Below, in pieces: positions 26,620-33,677 of a stretch of DNA of 55,862 nucleotides. The stretch is from Sulfurovum sp. (GTDB lineage Bacteria; Campylobacterota; Campylobacteria; Campylobacterales; Sulfurovaceae). Where the stretch lies: positions 1 through 55,862 of the forward strand of contig JALXCZ010000028.1 of assembly GCA_026990595.1 (NCBI GenBank), read 5' to 3'. The notes under the pieces were generated by a model, which saw nothing but the letters and a program-made list of their open reading frames with translations, had not been told where the DNA came from and did no database searches. The translations under genes and the position numbers were made by a program. The number at the start of each line of letters is the position of its first letter. The stretch's first letter is position 1.

Positions 26620-28154
26620 CGAAATACCCCTGATAACCTAGTAATAACATCATGGTATGCCCAAATAGACAATTTAATAAGCAACACGGCAAAATAAAGA
26701 TTGAGAATTAGCATTATAATAGGACGCAAAACAGGTATAAACATCTTAAGACCTTTAGAAAGATCAATATGCTTACCAAAAGCAGTAAAACCAAGAGAAC
26801 AAGAACCAGAAAAATGAACACGAGGAGCTTTTAAAGTATTAACCATAACCAATAAATCACCAAAATTAGTTTTATATGAAGATATAGCAGACTCTGCGGC
26901 ATCTTTCATTTTACTAAAACCAGCATCCAAATCTTTTCCTAAACCAGAAAAATCACGATTCAAAGAAGCATTAATATCTCTTAAAATATCATTCGTTTCA
27001 TTCAGATCAAGAGAAACATTAACATCAATAGAAAGATTAGAATCTTTAGAAGAAACACCAATAGAAACACCACCAGTACCATTATTATCAGAATTACCAG
27101 ATCCTCCAGGACCATTAGAAGAACCATTGCCACCAGAATTGTTTTTATCAGGAGGATTATAAAAAGGTACACACTTATTTTGATTAATAGACCAATACTG
27201 ATCCGTAGGGCAAGTATGATCAGGATTAGTACTATTATCATCAGGATTATGAGAAATAGGAATACACCTACCATCTAAATATATTTCATTCTTAGGACAT
27301 TTTGAAGGTTCCGCAGCATAATAACAACAAGTAAGAGAAGTTTTTGAATCACTTAAAAAAGAGTAAGGAACAGTAAAAATATCATTATTACCTGCATGGG
27401 ATTTACATAAAGGATCAGTTATGCCCTGCTCACGTAAAGGCAAATCATTAACAGAAGCAGGACATGAAGGTTTTTGACAAGACTGAACATGTGTAACAGG
27501 ATCATATAAGGGAATACCATAATCACAAACACATTCTAACCGTTCCGGATCAGTAGAAACATTATGCATACCTGAAGGACAAGTTTTAGGAGCACCCGAA
27601 GAATTAGGATCAATAACACAAATATCAGGATCAGCATCATCAGGCTTTTGACCAACTGGACAAGACTTGTAATATGTTTTAGCTTGACAACAGGCACCCT
27701 GTGTTTGAACATACCAAGAAGCAGGATCACCAGTATTAGTATATGCAGGAGTAGAAGTTTCCTCTCCACAAGTATTTACACTATAAACAGCATTCCAAAC
27801 ATGAGTTGAATCATTAGTAGGAGAAGGATCATTAATTTCAGGTTCAGTACAAACAAAACACTCATAATTGTTAGTTGTAGTAAAATAATGATATCTAAGA
27901 AATGTACCACTATCATTATATTGGGCTACAGAGCGATCAATATGTTCTGTAAAAGTAGAGCCAGCAGAGATAGACTGCAACTGACCATTACCACAAACAC
28001 GTCTAACACCCTCTTGTAAAGTAGAACCAGTACCGGTCTCTTTTTCAGGATCAGAAGAAACTAAACGCATAGAAGAATCAATACAACAATCAGAAGCACG
28101 TACAAAAACACCAAAAAAAACAATGAAAAAACCAAAAACAATCAATCTAAACAT
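26616..28154 (-). CDS. Inovirus adhesin/attachment protein, pIII-like
   Basis: The 512-residue protein should sit at the virion tip and bind the host receptor or pilus. A signal peptide ends at FVRASDCC. The N-terminal region (to about residue 310) is cysteine-rich (CVC, CCQA, CVCDYG, CCYYAAE), suggesting disulfide-bonded receptor domains. A Gly/Ser/Asn linker (about residues 335-365, GGNGSSNGPGGSGN) is followed by a helical region. The C-terminus holds the anchor segment MFIPVLRPIIMLILNLYFAV. This domain order is typical of pIII/OrfU proteins. It follows a 39-residue ORF by 2 bases. Confidence 0.85.
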   Translation of the reverse strand: MFRLIVFGFFIVFFGVFVRASDCCIDSSMRLVSSDPEKETGTGSTLQEGVRRVCGNGQLQSISAGSTFTEHIDRSVAQYNDSGTFLRYHYFTTTNNYECFVCTEPEINDPSPTNDSTHVWNAVYSVNTCGEETSTPAYTNTGDPASWYVQTQGACCQAKTYYKSCPVGQKPDDADPDICVIDPNSSGAPKTCPSGMHNVSTDPERLECVCDYGIPLYDPVTHVQSCQKPSCPASVNDLPLREQGITDPLCKSHAGNNDIFTVPYSFLSDSKTSLTCCYYAAEPSKCPKNEIYLDGRCIPISHNPDDNSTNPDHTCPTDQYWSINQNKCVPFYNPPDKNNSGGNGSSNGPGGSGNSDNNGTGGVSIGVSSKDSNLSIDVNVSLDLNETNDILRDINASLNRDFSGLGKDLDAGFSKMKDAAESAISSYKTNFGDLLVMVNTLKAPRVHFSGSCSLGFTAFGKHIDLSKGLKMFIPVLRPIIMLILNLYFAVLLIKLSIWAYHDVITRLSGVFR

Positions 28155-28156
28155 AA

Positions 28157-28276
28157 TTATTTACCAGTAAACAAACCGTATGCAGCAAAGATCGGAGCGA
28201 TCATAACAGCCAGATACACATAAATAGAAAAAACAGCATTAAAAGTAATGTCAGTAGAAAAGTCCATAATAGTCAT
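28157..28276 (-). CDS. 39-residue hydrophobic coat-like ORF
   Basis: This frame is too short for usual gene calling but has a strong ribosome site (AAAAGGG, 6 bases before the ATG at 28276). The peptide begins MTIMDFSTDITF, has one membrane span (FSIYVYLAVMIAPIFAA) and ends LFTGK. Its size and placement fit the pVII/pIX class of tip proteins. It ends 2 bases before the adhesin start, so translation is probably coupled. Confidence 0.6.
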   Translation of the reverse strand: MTIMDFSTDITFNAVFSIYVYLAVMIAPIFAAYGLFTGK

Positions 28277-28287
28277 AGATAGCCCTT

Positions 28288-28638
28288 TTATTTAGATATT
28301 TTGATAGATAAAAAACCAATTAAAAACAAAAAAGTAAATCCCAAAACATGAGCAAGAACAGCCATAAGATAAGACCACTCACTCTGGGACAAACCCGTTA
28401 TTTTTAAATCGTTCTTCAAATGACACTCACTATTTTTATATTCATAACCAGATATAAAATCAGTTATTTTTGTTTTAGTATTACAATGAGAAGAATCATC
28501 AGATCGTTTTGTATAACACCAACCTTTAGAATTTTGATTAGGTTCAAGATCATAAACACATTGATTAGAAGCTTTTGTATAAAGATAATCAGCAGATGCA
28601 AAAGAAAACAATGAAACAAACAAAAATACAAAACGCAT
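28288..28638 (-). CDS. Inovirus small exported membrane protein, unknown
   Basis: The product of 116 residues has a signal peptide (MRFVFLFVSLFSFASA), a polar region with four cysteines (about residues 25-70) and a C-terminal membrane span (LMAVLAHVLGFTFLFLIGFL) followed by SIKISK. The layout, exported with a C-terminal anchor, is that of a minor virion or periplasmic phage protein. The ATG at 28638 overlaps the stop of the preceding 39-residue ORF (TGATG), and AAGGA lies 6 bases upstream. I do not recognise the family. Confidence 0.7.
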   Translation of the reverse strand: MRFVFLFVSLFSFASADYLYTKASNQCVYDLEPNQNSKGWCYTKRSDDSSHCNTKTKITDFISGYEYKNSECHLKNDLKITGLSQSEWSYLMAVLAHVLGFTFLFLIGFLSIKISK

Positions 28639-28757
28639 CAAAGTTCCTTAACCAATAGACCAACAGCTTTATTTACACCAAAAACAAATGCAAAGAAAGT
28701 CAAAAAAGCACCAAACAAAATCATAAAATTTTCATAATTTATTGTAAACTCAAGCAT
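28638..28757 (-). CDS. 39-residue paralogue of the major coat protein without signal peptide
   Basis: The ATG at 28757 has AAGGGTG just upstream. The peptide MLEFTINYENFMILFGAF continues through a membrane span to GVNKAVGLLVKEL. It parallels the mature major coat protein: NYENF and NYETI open the span, then FGVNKAVGLLVK and YGIKKAISLVR close it. It therefore looks like a coat-protein duplicate lacking the leader and may be a minor coat protein of the pIX type. It lies directly after the hairpin that follows pVIII. Confidence 0.6.
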   Translation of the reverse strand: MLEFTINYENFMILFGAFLTFFAFVFGVNKAVGLLVKEL

Positions 28758-28775
28758 AATCACCCTTTAAATATT

Positions 28776-28792
28776 CTCGGAGAAACTCCGAG
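28776..28792 (-). terminator. Hairpin after the major coat gene
   Basis: CTCGGAG and CTCCGAG form a perfect 7-bp stem around three bases. It lies 31 bases past the pVIII stop. On the minus strand it is followed by AATATTTAAAG, only partly T-rich. Filamentous phages place a strong or leaky terminator here to make coat protein in excess. Confidence 0.65.
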
Positions 28793-28823
28793 ATAAATCC
28801 AAGTAAACTGGAAATTTTAAATG

Positions 28824-29000
28824 CTAACGCACAAGACTGATAGCTTTTTTAATGCCATAAAAGACACCCAATGCAACAAGAACAGCACCAGCAATCGTTT
28901 CATAGTTTGTAGTATCAATTGTAGGAGCAGTTAAAGCAGCATTAGCTACACCAGTAGCAGCGAGTACACCAAGACCAAGAACTTTTGAAAACTTTTTCAT
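28824..29000 (-). CDS. Inovirus major coat protein, pVIII-like
   Basis: The true start is the ATG at 29000 (AAGGG upstream), not the longer frame that reaches 29087. It gives a 58-residue preprotein. The leader MKKFSKVLGLGVLAATGVANA is removed after ANA, leaving a mature peptide of about 37 residues. The mature part has a short polar, acidic N-terminus (TIDTTNYETIA), one membrane helix (GAVLVALGVFYG) and a basic C-terminus (IKKAISLVR). This acidic-hydrophobic-basic order is what packs around ssDNA in a filamentous virion. It sits between the ssDNA-binding gene and a hairpin, as expected. Confidence 0.9.
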   Translation of the reverse strand: MKKFSKVLGLGVLAATGVANAALTAPTIDTTNYETIAGAVLVALGVFYGIKKAISLVR

Positions 29001-29080
29001 AATGAAAACCCTTCTATACGATTTAAAAATTTTTAAGACTTCCAACGTATAAATAGAAATCTTTTGGCATAAAGCCATCA

Positions 29081-29127
29081 AAGCCAACCACTCTTATTTT
29101 AAAAAGAGGTTTTTGAGAGATTGGCTT
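29081..29127. repeat. Inverted repeat upstream of the coat gene
   Basis: AAGCCAA (29081-29087) and TTGGCTT (29121-29127) are exact complements. An inner pair CTCTT and AAGAG strengthens the stem. It lies in the 141-base gap between the ssDNA-binding gene and pVIII, where it could end the first transcript or protect the coat mRNA 5' end. Confidence 0.45.
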
Positions 29128-29141
29128 CAATGGATCTACAT

Positions 29142-29510
29142 CTACTTACTATTTTTAGACATCAAAGCCGCAGCATTTTCGTAAGATGTAACCGTGTAAG
29201 AATCTTTACCAGCATCACGTGGTAAAGTACCAGTAATAACAAGCGATTTTTTCTGTTTTTGCAGATCACGCAAAAATGCATTAAATTTTTTGAGTTCATT
29301 ATCCTCACACGGGATCTTAAACTCAACAATCGTTTCTTTTTCGATCAAACCATATTTTTCATCATCTTCCTGACTCACATTGACTGATTTGAGTTTTACG
29401 CTACCACTATATTTATTACCGTTCATATCTCCTGATGGAGTTACCTTGATACTTCTAATGTGATCTACTGCATACTCTGTTCTAAATCCTGTTTCTATAA
29501 GTTGTGACAT
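29142..29510 (-). CDS. Probable inovirus ssDNA-binding protein, pV-like
   Basis: The 122-residue soluble protein is the first gene of the leftward structural operon and sits where gene V lies in filamentous phages. The predicted pattern is beta-rich in the first 100 residues (SIKVTPSGDM, SVKLKSVNVS, IVEFKIPCE), then KKSLVITGTLPRD and a serine/lysine tail, compatible with an OB-fold. It would coat phage single strands and hold them for packaging. No motif proves this, so the name rests on place, size and fold pattern. A gap of 117 bases with overlapping palindromes separates it from the integrase gene. Confidence 0.6.
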   Translation of the reverse strand: MSQLIETGFRTEYAVDHIRSIKVTPSGDMNGNKYSGSVKLKSVNVSQEDDEKYGLIEKETIVEFKIPCEDNELKKFNAFLRDLQKQKKSLVITGTLPRDAGKDSYTVTSYENAAALMSKNSK

Positions 29511-29541
29511 AATATAGCTCCTTAATAGCCTTTAAATTTTT

Positions 29542-29622
29542 GATAGCTCACTGAAAGCCTATACCTACTTGATCTGGAGCTATCGCAAACCAAGCAACCT
29601 TTACGGACAAAGGGTATAGGCT
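29542..29622. promoter_or_regulatory. Interleaved inverted repeats before the ssDNA-binding gene
   Basis: Two perfect inverted repeats interlock. GATAGCTC (29542-29549) pairs with GAGCTATC (29577-29584), and AGCCTATACC (29556-29565) pairs with GGTATAGGCT (29613-29622). A third small hairpin, CCTTT/AAAGG, is at 29598-29613. The overlap suggests mutually exclusive or pseudoknot structures, possibly an origin, a nick site or translational control. Confidence 0.55.
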
Positions 29623-29627
29623 AAATA

Positions 29628-30617
29628 TCAATCACCTACCTTAGAAGATTTTTGATCAGAAAATAAAACCGCCTGAATAGATTCACCCAACTTAATAGCT
29701 TCGCTAAGCATTTCAACATGTTTTTCACCTTTAGATTTAAGATCGTCAAAAAGAATGTCAATAGAATCTTTAGCAACCTGTGGTTTAACATGCACATATC
29801 TTTTGGTTATTGCAGTATCCTGATGTCCAAGAACATAAGAAACATATTCAAGAGATACATTCAATTCATTTAAAAGATATGTAGCAAGAATATGACGGAT
29901 ATTATGTAAACGTGTATAAGAAAGATCATTGGCATCAAGCAATCTTTTCCAAGGTTTACGCAGATCAGTAAATTTATTACCAGTATTAGGATTAACAAAA
30001 ACATAACCAGTAACGAAAACAGTTCCCTGATCTTCAATAGCACAAGCATAAAGAACTTTTAAACGCTCAACCATTTCGGAAGTAAGTTCATAAGAGAGGA
30101 ACTTTTTTGATTTATTATGTGTAGCGGGATAATAAACTATACCTTGATTAAGATCAAGATATTCCCATTCAAGGTTAAGAACCTCCCCCAAACGTCTACC
30201 GTGTAGCAAGAAAAAGAAAATATCCTTATAAATAGGCTCTTTGGCATTTTTCAATGCAAGTAAGTACCTTTTTTGTAATTCAGGTGAGATCGTAACATAG
30301 AATTTATTGTCATATTTTGGGAGTTCTACATCACGTGGATAGATAGTACCGCTATACCAATCATTCTTTTTTGCAAAAGTATAAAGAGAAGAGATGAACT
30401 TTAAAATATTGCTGACTGTTTTAGGCTTCAAGCCCGAAACGTGCAGAGTATCAGCGAATTTTTGGTAATCTATGAAATTGATAGCGTTGATATGTCTATA
30501 ACCGAAAACAGGCTTAATATGCTTTTCATAAGCAGAAACATAAGACTGAACCGTTTTAGGAGCTAAGGTAAGCTCTTTAGTCGGCATGTAAGAAAGATAT
30601 ATGTCATTTATTGTCAT
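29628..30617 (-). CDS. Inovirus tyrosine integrase
   Basis: This 329-residue recombinase should integrate and excise the phage at tRNA-fMet. The N-terminal SAM-like DNA-binding domain spans about residues 5-85 (KTVQSYVSAYEKHIKP). The catalytic set is complete: Arg142 in HGRRLGEVLNLEW, a beta-sheet Lys near 171, His238 and Arg241 in LHNIRH, His265 in VLGHQD, and the nucleophile Tyr274 in TKRYVHV. About 50 residues follow the tyrosine. The ribosome site is TAGGAG, a few bases before the ATG. One palindromic operator lies 14 bases upstream of the start, so the divergent repressor probably controls it. Confidence 0.95.
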   Translation of the reverse strand: MTINDIYLSYMPTKELTLAPKTVQSYVSAYEKHIKPVFGYRHINAINFIDYQKFADTLHVSGLKPKTVSNILKFISSLYTFAKKNDWYSGTIYPRDVELPKYDNKFYVTISPELQKRYLLALKNAKEPIYKDIFFFLLHGRRLGEVLNLEWEYLDLNQGIVYYPATHNKSKKFLSYELTSEMVERLKVLYACAIEDQGTVFVTGYVFVNPNTGNKFTDLRKPWKRLLDANDLSYTRLHNIRHILATYLLNELNVSLEYVSYVLGHQDTAITKRYVHVKPQVAKDSIDILFDDLKSKGEKHVEMLSEAIKLGESIQAVLFSDQKSSKVGD

Positions 30618-30630
30618 TGATAGCTCCTAA

Positions 30631-30647
30631 TGCACATATATTGTGCA
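30631..30647. promoter_or_regulatory. Operator O1, upstream of integrase
   Basis: TGCACA-TATAT-TGTGCA is a perfect 6-bp inverted repeat with a 5-base centre. It shares 13 of 15 core positions with the palindrome at 30696. It lies 14 bases from the integrase start, where it could block the leftward promoter. Confidence 0.75.
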
Positions 30648-30695
30648 TATATTATGAAAATGTAACGTATATGAACTTAAGACAATATGAAAAAC

Positions 30696-30710
30696 GCACA
30701 ATTATTGTGC
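30696..30710. promoter_or_regulatory. Operator O2, upstream of the repressor gene
   Basis: GCACAA-TTA-TTGTGC is a perfect 15-bp palindrome ending 13 bases before the HTH gene. Its centre is 64 bases from that of O1. The position over the probable transcript start suggests autoregulation. Confidence 0.75.
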
Positions 30711-30723
30711 AAAAAGGTAAAAT

Positions 30724-30924
30724 ATGACAAGACAAGAACTTGCTGACCTTATAGGAGTAAGTAGAAATACACTAAACACATGGGAAAAAGAAAAACCTGA
30801 ATTAGTAAGACTTATTAATCTAGGATTACAAACAGACGTGCAAATAAGTGAAACTAGAAAACTACTTAAAAAGCTTGAAGAGATAGAAAAAAAAGCATCA
30901 AGCGGTAAATTTGAACTAAAGTAA
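30724..30924 (+). CDS. Small HTH (XRE/Cro-type) phage repressor
   Basis: The 66-residue protein is almost entirely a helix-turn-helix (MTRQELADLIGVSRNTLNTW) followed by a charged helix that may dimerise (KLLKKLEEIEKKA). It is transcribed away from the integrase and structural genes, with two matching palindromes in the shared 106-base gap. The arrangement is that of a lysis-lysogeny switch: repression of the leftward operon plus self-control. AAGG precedes the ATG. It is followed after 4 bases by the nuclease gene, so both are expressed together during lysogeny. Confidence 0.85.
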   Translation: MTRQELADLIGVSRNTLNTWEKEKPELVRLINLGLQTDVQISETRKLLKKLEEIEKKASSGKFELK

Positions 30925-30928
30925 AAAA

Positions 30929-31738
30929 ATGACAATATTATTTTTTATAACCATAATAATGAGTACAATTATATTAATAACTACAATTATATTAATTATA
31001 TTAAATAAAGAAAATCAAAAAACAACATATAAAAAATCATTTCATAAACCATACAAAGAATATACATCATTTGAACAAAAAGAGAAAACACTCAATTCAT
31101 GCCCAAGATGTAATATAGGTACACTAGTAATAAGAAAATCAAAAAAAACAAACACAAAATACACAACAAATACTTTTATAGGATGTAACAGATATCCAAA
31201 ATGCAAATATACACAAAAAATAAAAAAAACAGAAGCAAATAAAGAACAAGAAACAACAAATAAAATTAAAAAATATTCTAAAGAATGGTCAGAAGCAAAG
31301 AAAAAAATAAATAATTCACACAAAATAAAAAAAACAAGTTACAAAGAAAAAATAATAAAAGGTGCAGAATATGAAGAATATGTAGCCAAAGTATACAGAT
31401 CAAGAGGATATCATGTAACTGAATACGGTAAAAAAATGGGAAAAAAAGATCATGGTATTGATTTAATAGCAAAAAAAGAAAAACACCTAGTCCTAATACA
31501 ATGCAAAAACTGGGAAGAAAATGGAAAATGGAAAATCACACATAAAGATATAAAAGTATTTCAATCAGAAGCAAGACTTTTTGTAGAAAATAAACCATTA
31601 TTAAGAAATTGCCTATTAAATGCAAGATATACAATATCAGGAAATTTCATACATGAATCAGCAATTAAACACTTAGAAGAAATGCAAAAAATAGGAAAAA
31701 GAATAGATTACGAAATTATTGAAATGCCAAACTATTAA
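30929..31738 (+). CDS. Membrane-anchored zinc-finger Mrr-type nuclease (phage cargo)
   Basis: The 269-residue protein has three parts. A membrane anchor spans residues 3-25 (Ile/Thr-rich). A topoisomerase-type zinc ribbon uses Cys58, Cys61, Cys86 and Cys92 (CPRC, then GC and YPKC). A C-terminal restriction-endonuclease domain, Mrr_cat-like, covers about residues 142-265. Its PD-(D/E)xK core is GAEYEEYVA with a helix Glu, HGIDLIA with Asp178, and LIQCKNW with Gln191 and Lys193. Cotranscription with the repressor means it is made in the lysogen. A role in excluding other phages or plasmids is likely but unproven. It is not needed for virion building. Codon use is extremely A-rich. Confidence 0.85.
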   Translation: MTILFFITIIMSTIILITTIILIILNKENQKTTYKKSFHKPYKEYTSFEQKEKTLNSCPRCNIGTLVIRKSKKTNTKYTTNTFIGCNRYPKCKYTQKIKKTEANKEQETTNKIKKYSKEWSEAKKKINNSHKIKKTSYKEKIIKGAEYEEYVAKVYRSRGYHVTEYGKKMGKKDHGIDLIAKKEKHLVLIQCKNWEENGKWKITHKDIKVFQSEARLFVENKPLLRNCLLNARYTISGNFIHESAIKHLEEMQKIGKRIDYEIIEMPNY

Positions 31739-31756
31739 AACCCGAACAACTTTTGT

Positions 31757-31829
31757 TAAGTAGACAAGGGGAAGCACATTCGTGGTGCCGCTCCGCGTCA
31801 CCGCCGAATGTGTTTCCCTCGACAACTTA
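31757..31829. promoter_or_regulatory. GC-rich long hairpin, candidate packaging signal or origin
   Basis: GGGAAGCACATTCG (31769-31782) pairs with CGAATGTGTTTCCC (31805-31818) with one G-T wobble. An inner stem GGTG/CACC and CGC/GCG continues the pairing to a TCC loop. TAAGT and ACTTA extend the outside. The surrounding phage DNA is very AT-rich, so the GC-rich tip stands out. The 289-base region from 31739 to attR contains no gene; filamentous phages keep packaging hairpins and origins in such a place. Confidence 0.7.
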
Positions 31830-31858
31830 TTAAAATCAACAATATTTAAACCGCACCA

Positions 31859-31886
31859 GATAAGAGGACAGCCCTCACGCCTTATC
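31859..31886. promoter_or_regulatory. Second hairpin in the phage intergenic region
   Basis: GATAAG and CTTATC pair at the base. GAGG and CCTC can form an alternative inner stem around ACAGC. It is 40 bases from the large hairpin and may be part of the same origin/packaging region. Confidence 0.45.
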
Positions 31887-32027
31887 AGTTGTGTGAACAT
31901 TTTTCTATTCAGAAAAATCGTCCTAATAAAAAGCAATATAATTTGATTAACATAATGAGAGTTCTATAGAAAGAAAGAAAAAAAATACAATTAATGTAAG
32001 TAAAGACAGCAAAAAACCAATTCTTAT

Positions 32028-32078
32028 GGCTCATAACCCGAAGGTCGGAAGTTCAAATCTTCCTCCCGCAACCAATTT
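32028..32078 (+). repeat. attR: right 51-bp direct repeat (tRNA-fMet 3' fragment)
   Basis: This is an exact copy of 21727-21777. It lacks the tRNA 5' half, so it is not a working tRNA gene. From here to the next start (32198) I see no gene, only AT-rich spacer and a ribosome site GAGG before the lipoprotein. Confidence 0.95.
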
Positions 32079-32197
32079 AACCCCTATTATTTTCCTTTCT
32101 ATCAAACAAAAATCAAAAATTAACATATCGGTAATACTACTACGAAATAATCATTCAGGCTATTTTAGCTTAATATATAGAATAGAGAGGAAAAAGA

Positions 32198-33526
32198 ATG
32201 AAAACATATACAAAAGGAATAGCTGTAATAGTGCTATTGATCGGGCTCACGGGTTGTCAACCAGATAATTATGATGATAGAACATCAGGTATTATTACTG
32301 CAAAGACTTTAAGCTCATACATAAGCAATTGGAAAGCAAACAGACCAGAAGGTACAACAGGTCGTCTTATTATTGTACAGGCAGGGGCAACATCATCAGG
32401 AAAGTTTTTAAAACATGACGATAAAGACGTCGCAGTGTATGAAATACCCGCCGGTGGTGCTTGCGACCCATCATATAGACGTTTTGACGGAATGGCAAAC
32501 ATACCTGGTGCCTTATTGTCCGGGAAATATGTAGATGGTATGATCAGTACTTTCAACATGGATCCAACAAAAGACTTTATTGTATTTGCTGTAGGTAAAG
32601 GCTCAACTACAATGCGTGAAATAATTCGCTCATGGTGGGTACTCAAATACTGGGGTTGGGATGATAAGCGTATAGCTGTCCTCAATGGTTCAGTGGATTA
32701 TGATTTTTCAAAATCAAGCGGATTGTCCAACTATCTGGTAGATCACGCAGATATGCCTCCAGTAAAACTTGGTGATGATGGAATGCCTGAAATGCATAAT
32801 GGAAAGATGATACCTATAGCACCTTTTTATTCTATGAAAACGGTTCATAATCTTCAACCACATATACAGGTTTATATTGCTGAAATGATGAAACTTGCAG
32901 CAAAAGACAATAAAAAAGGCTACTTTATTGCAGATGCACGCGGAACTAAGGAATATAGAGCAGAAAAACCTTCACGATTCAGTGATGATTTACTCTGTGG
33001 ACCAAATAAAAATGAAAAATGTCTTATGCCTTTACAGGGACATATAAGAGGTGCTGTGGATGTTCCTTATACAGATTTTATTATCATGGATGACCAAAAA
33101 GAAGATATAAATAATGATGGGAAAATTGACAGCAAAGATGCTTCATATAAATTCAGATCACCAGCAGTTTCAGAAAAAATCTTTCAGGAAAAAGGATACA
33201 AAGATGGTGATGAACTTATTACATATTGTCGTTCAGGTCGTAAAGCTACGGTTGTAAATCTTGTTGCGGATGTCTTAGGATATGCTCCAAGAATGTATGA
33301 CGGTTCTTGGGTACAATGGGGTGAAATGGCAGGAGGAAGAACAGATGTTGATGGAAATGAGATCCTTCCAAAAGGAAGCTATTTAGATCTTGATAATCCT
33401 AAATACACTACTGTTATAAAACGTATGGAACCGGAATACACACAACCCAGTTCTATTTATGATATTGATTTAGATGCAAGAACATCTAATAAGATCATAG
33501 AAGAAGATAAAGCATATATGCAATAG
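32198..33526 (+). CDS. Tandem rhodanese-like sulfurtransferase lipoprotein
   Basis: The 442-residue protein probably handles sulfane sulfur in the periplasm. The lipoprotein signal ends LLIGLTGC (Cys20). Two rhodanese-like domains follow. The first (about 35-185) has VGKGST where the active cysteine should be, so it is probably inactive. The second (about 215-390) has the active loop TYCRSGRKAT with Cys344. An EF-hand-like loop, DINNDGKIDSKDA, is inserted in the second domain and may bind calcium. Such proteins are frequent in sulfur-oxidising Campylobacterota. It is the first host gene to the right of the prophage and ends at a strong hairpin. Confidence 0.88.
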   Translation: MKTYTKGIAVIVLLIGLTGCQPDNYDDRTSGIITAKTLSSYISNWKANRPEGTTGRLIIVQAGATSSGKFLKHDDKDVAVYEIPAGGACDPSYRRFDGMANIPGALLSGKYVDGMISTFNMDPTKDFIVFAVGKGSTTMREIIRSWWVLKYWGWDDKRIAVLNGSVDYDFSKSSGLSNYLVDHADMPPVKLGDDGMPEMHNGKMIPIAPFYSMKTVHNLQPHIQVYIAEMMKLAAKDNKKGYFIADARGTKEYRAEKPSRFSDDLLCGPNKNEKCLMPLQGHIRGAVDVPYTDFIIMDDQKEDINNDGKIDSKDASYKFRSPAVSEKIFQEKGYKDGDELITYCRSGRKATVVNLVADVLGYAPRMYDGSWVQWGEMAGGRTDVDGNEILPKGSYLDLDNPKYTTVIKRMEPEYTQPSSIYDIDLDARTSNKIIEEDKAYMQ

Positions 33527-33536
33527 GAGCATATGC

Positions 33537-33560
33537 GAGAGGAGCATAAACACTCCTCTC
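33537..33560 (+). terminator. Terminator after the rhodanese gene
   Basis: GAGAGGAG and CTCCTCTC form a perfect 8-bp stem around an 8-base loop. TTCAAATTCATCTTTTC follows. Confidence 0.7.
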
Positions 33561-33677
33561 TTCAAATTCATCTTTTCAGTATCTGTATCATCCATACTCC
33601 ACATACATTCCACACATTCTATCTATGATAAAAATATAAACTGTATTCTTTTAAGAATATATAAAAAAGGATCTCCC

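Noticed and set aside
27002..27274. Hydrophobic open frame within the adhesin gene
   Set aside because: It is a frame shadow of the Gly/Ser/Asn-rich linker of the pIII-like gene, with biased Leu/Ile content.
28824..29087. Longer 87-residue version of the coat protein
   Set aside because: The internal ATG at 29000 has the ribosome site and gives a proper signal peptide; the extension does not.
32028..32078. A second tRNA-Met gene
   Set aside because: Only the 3' part is present; the 5' half needed for a cloverleaf is missing. It is the attR repeat.
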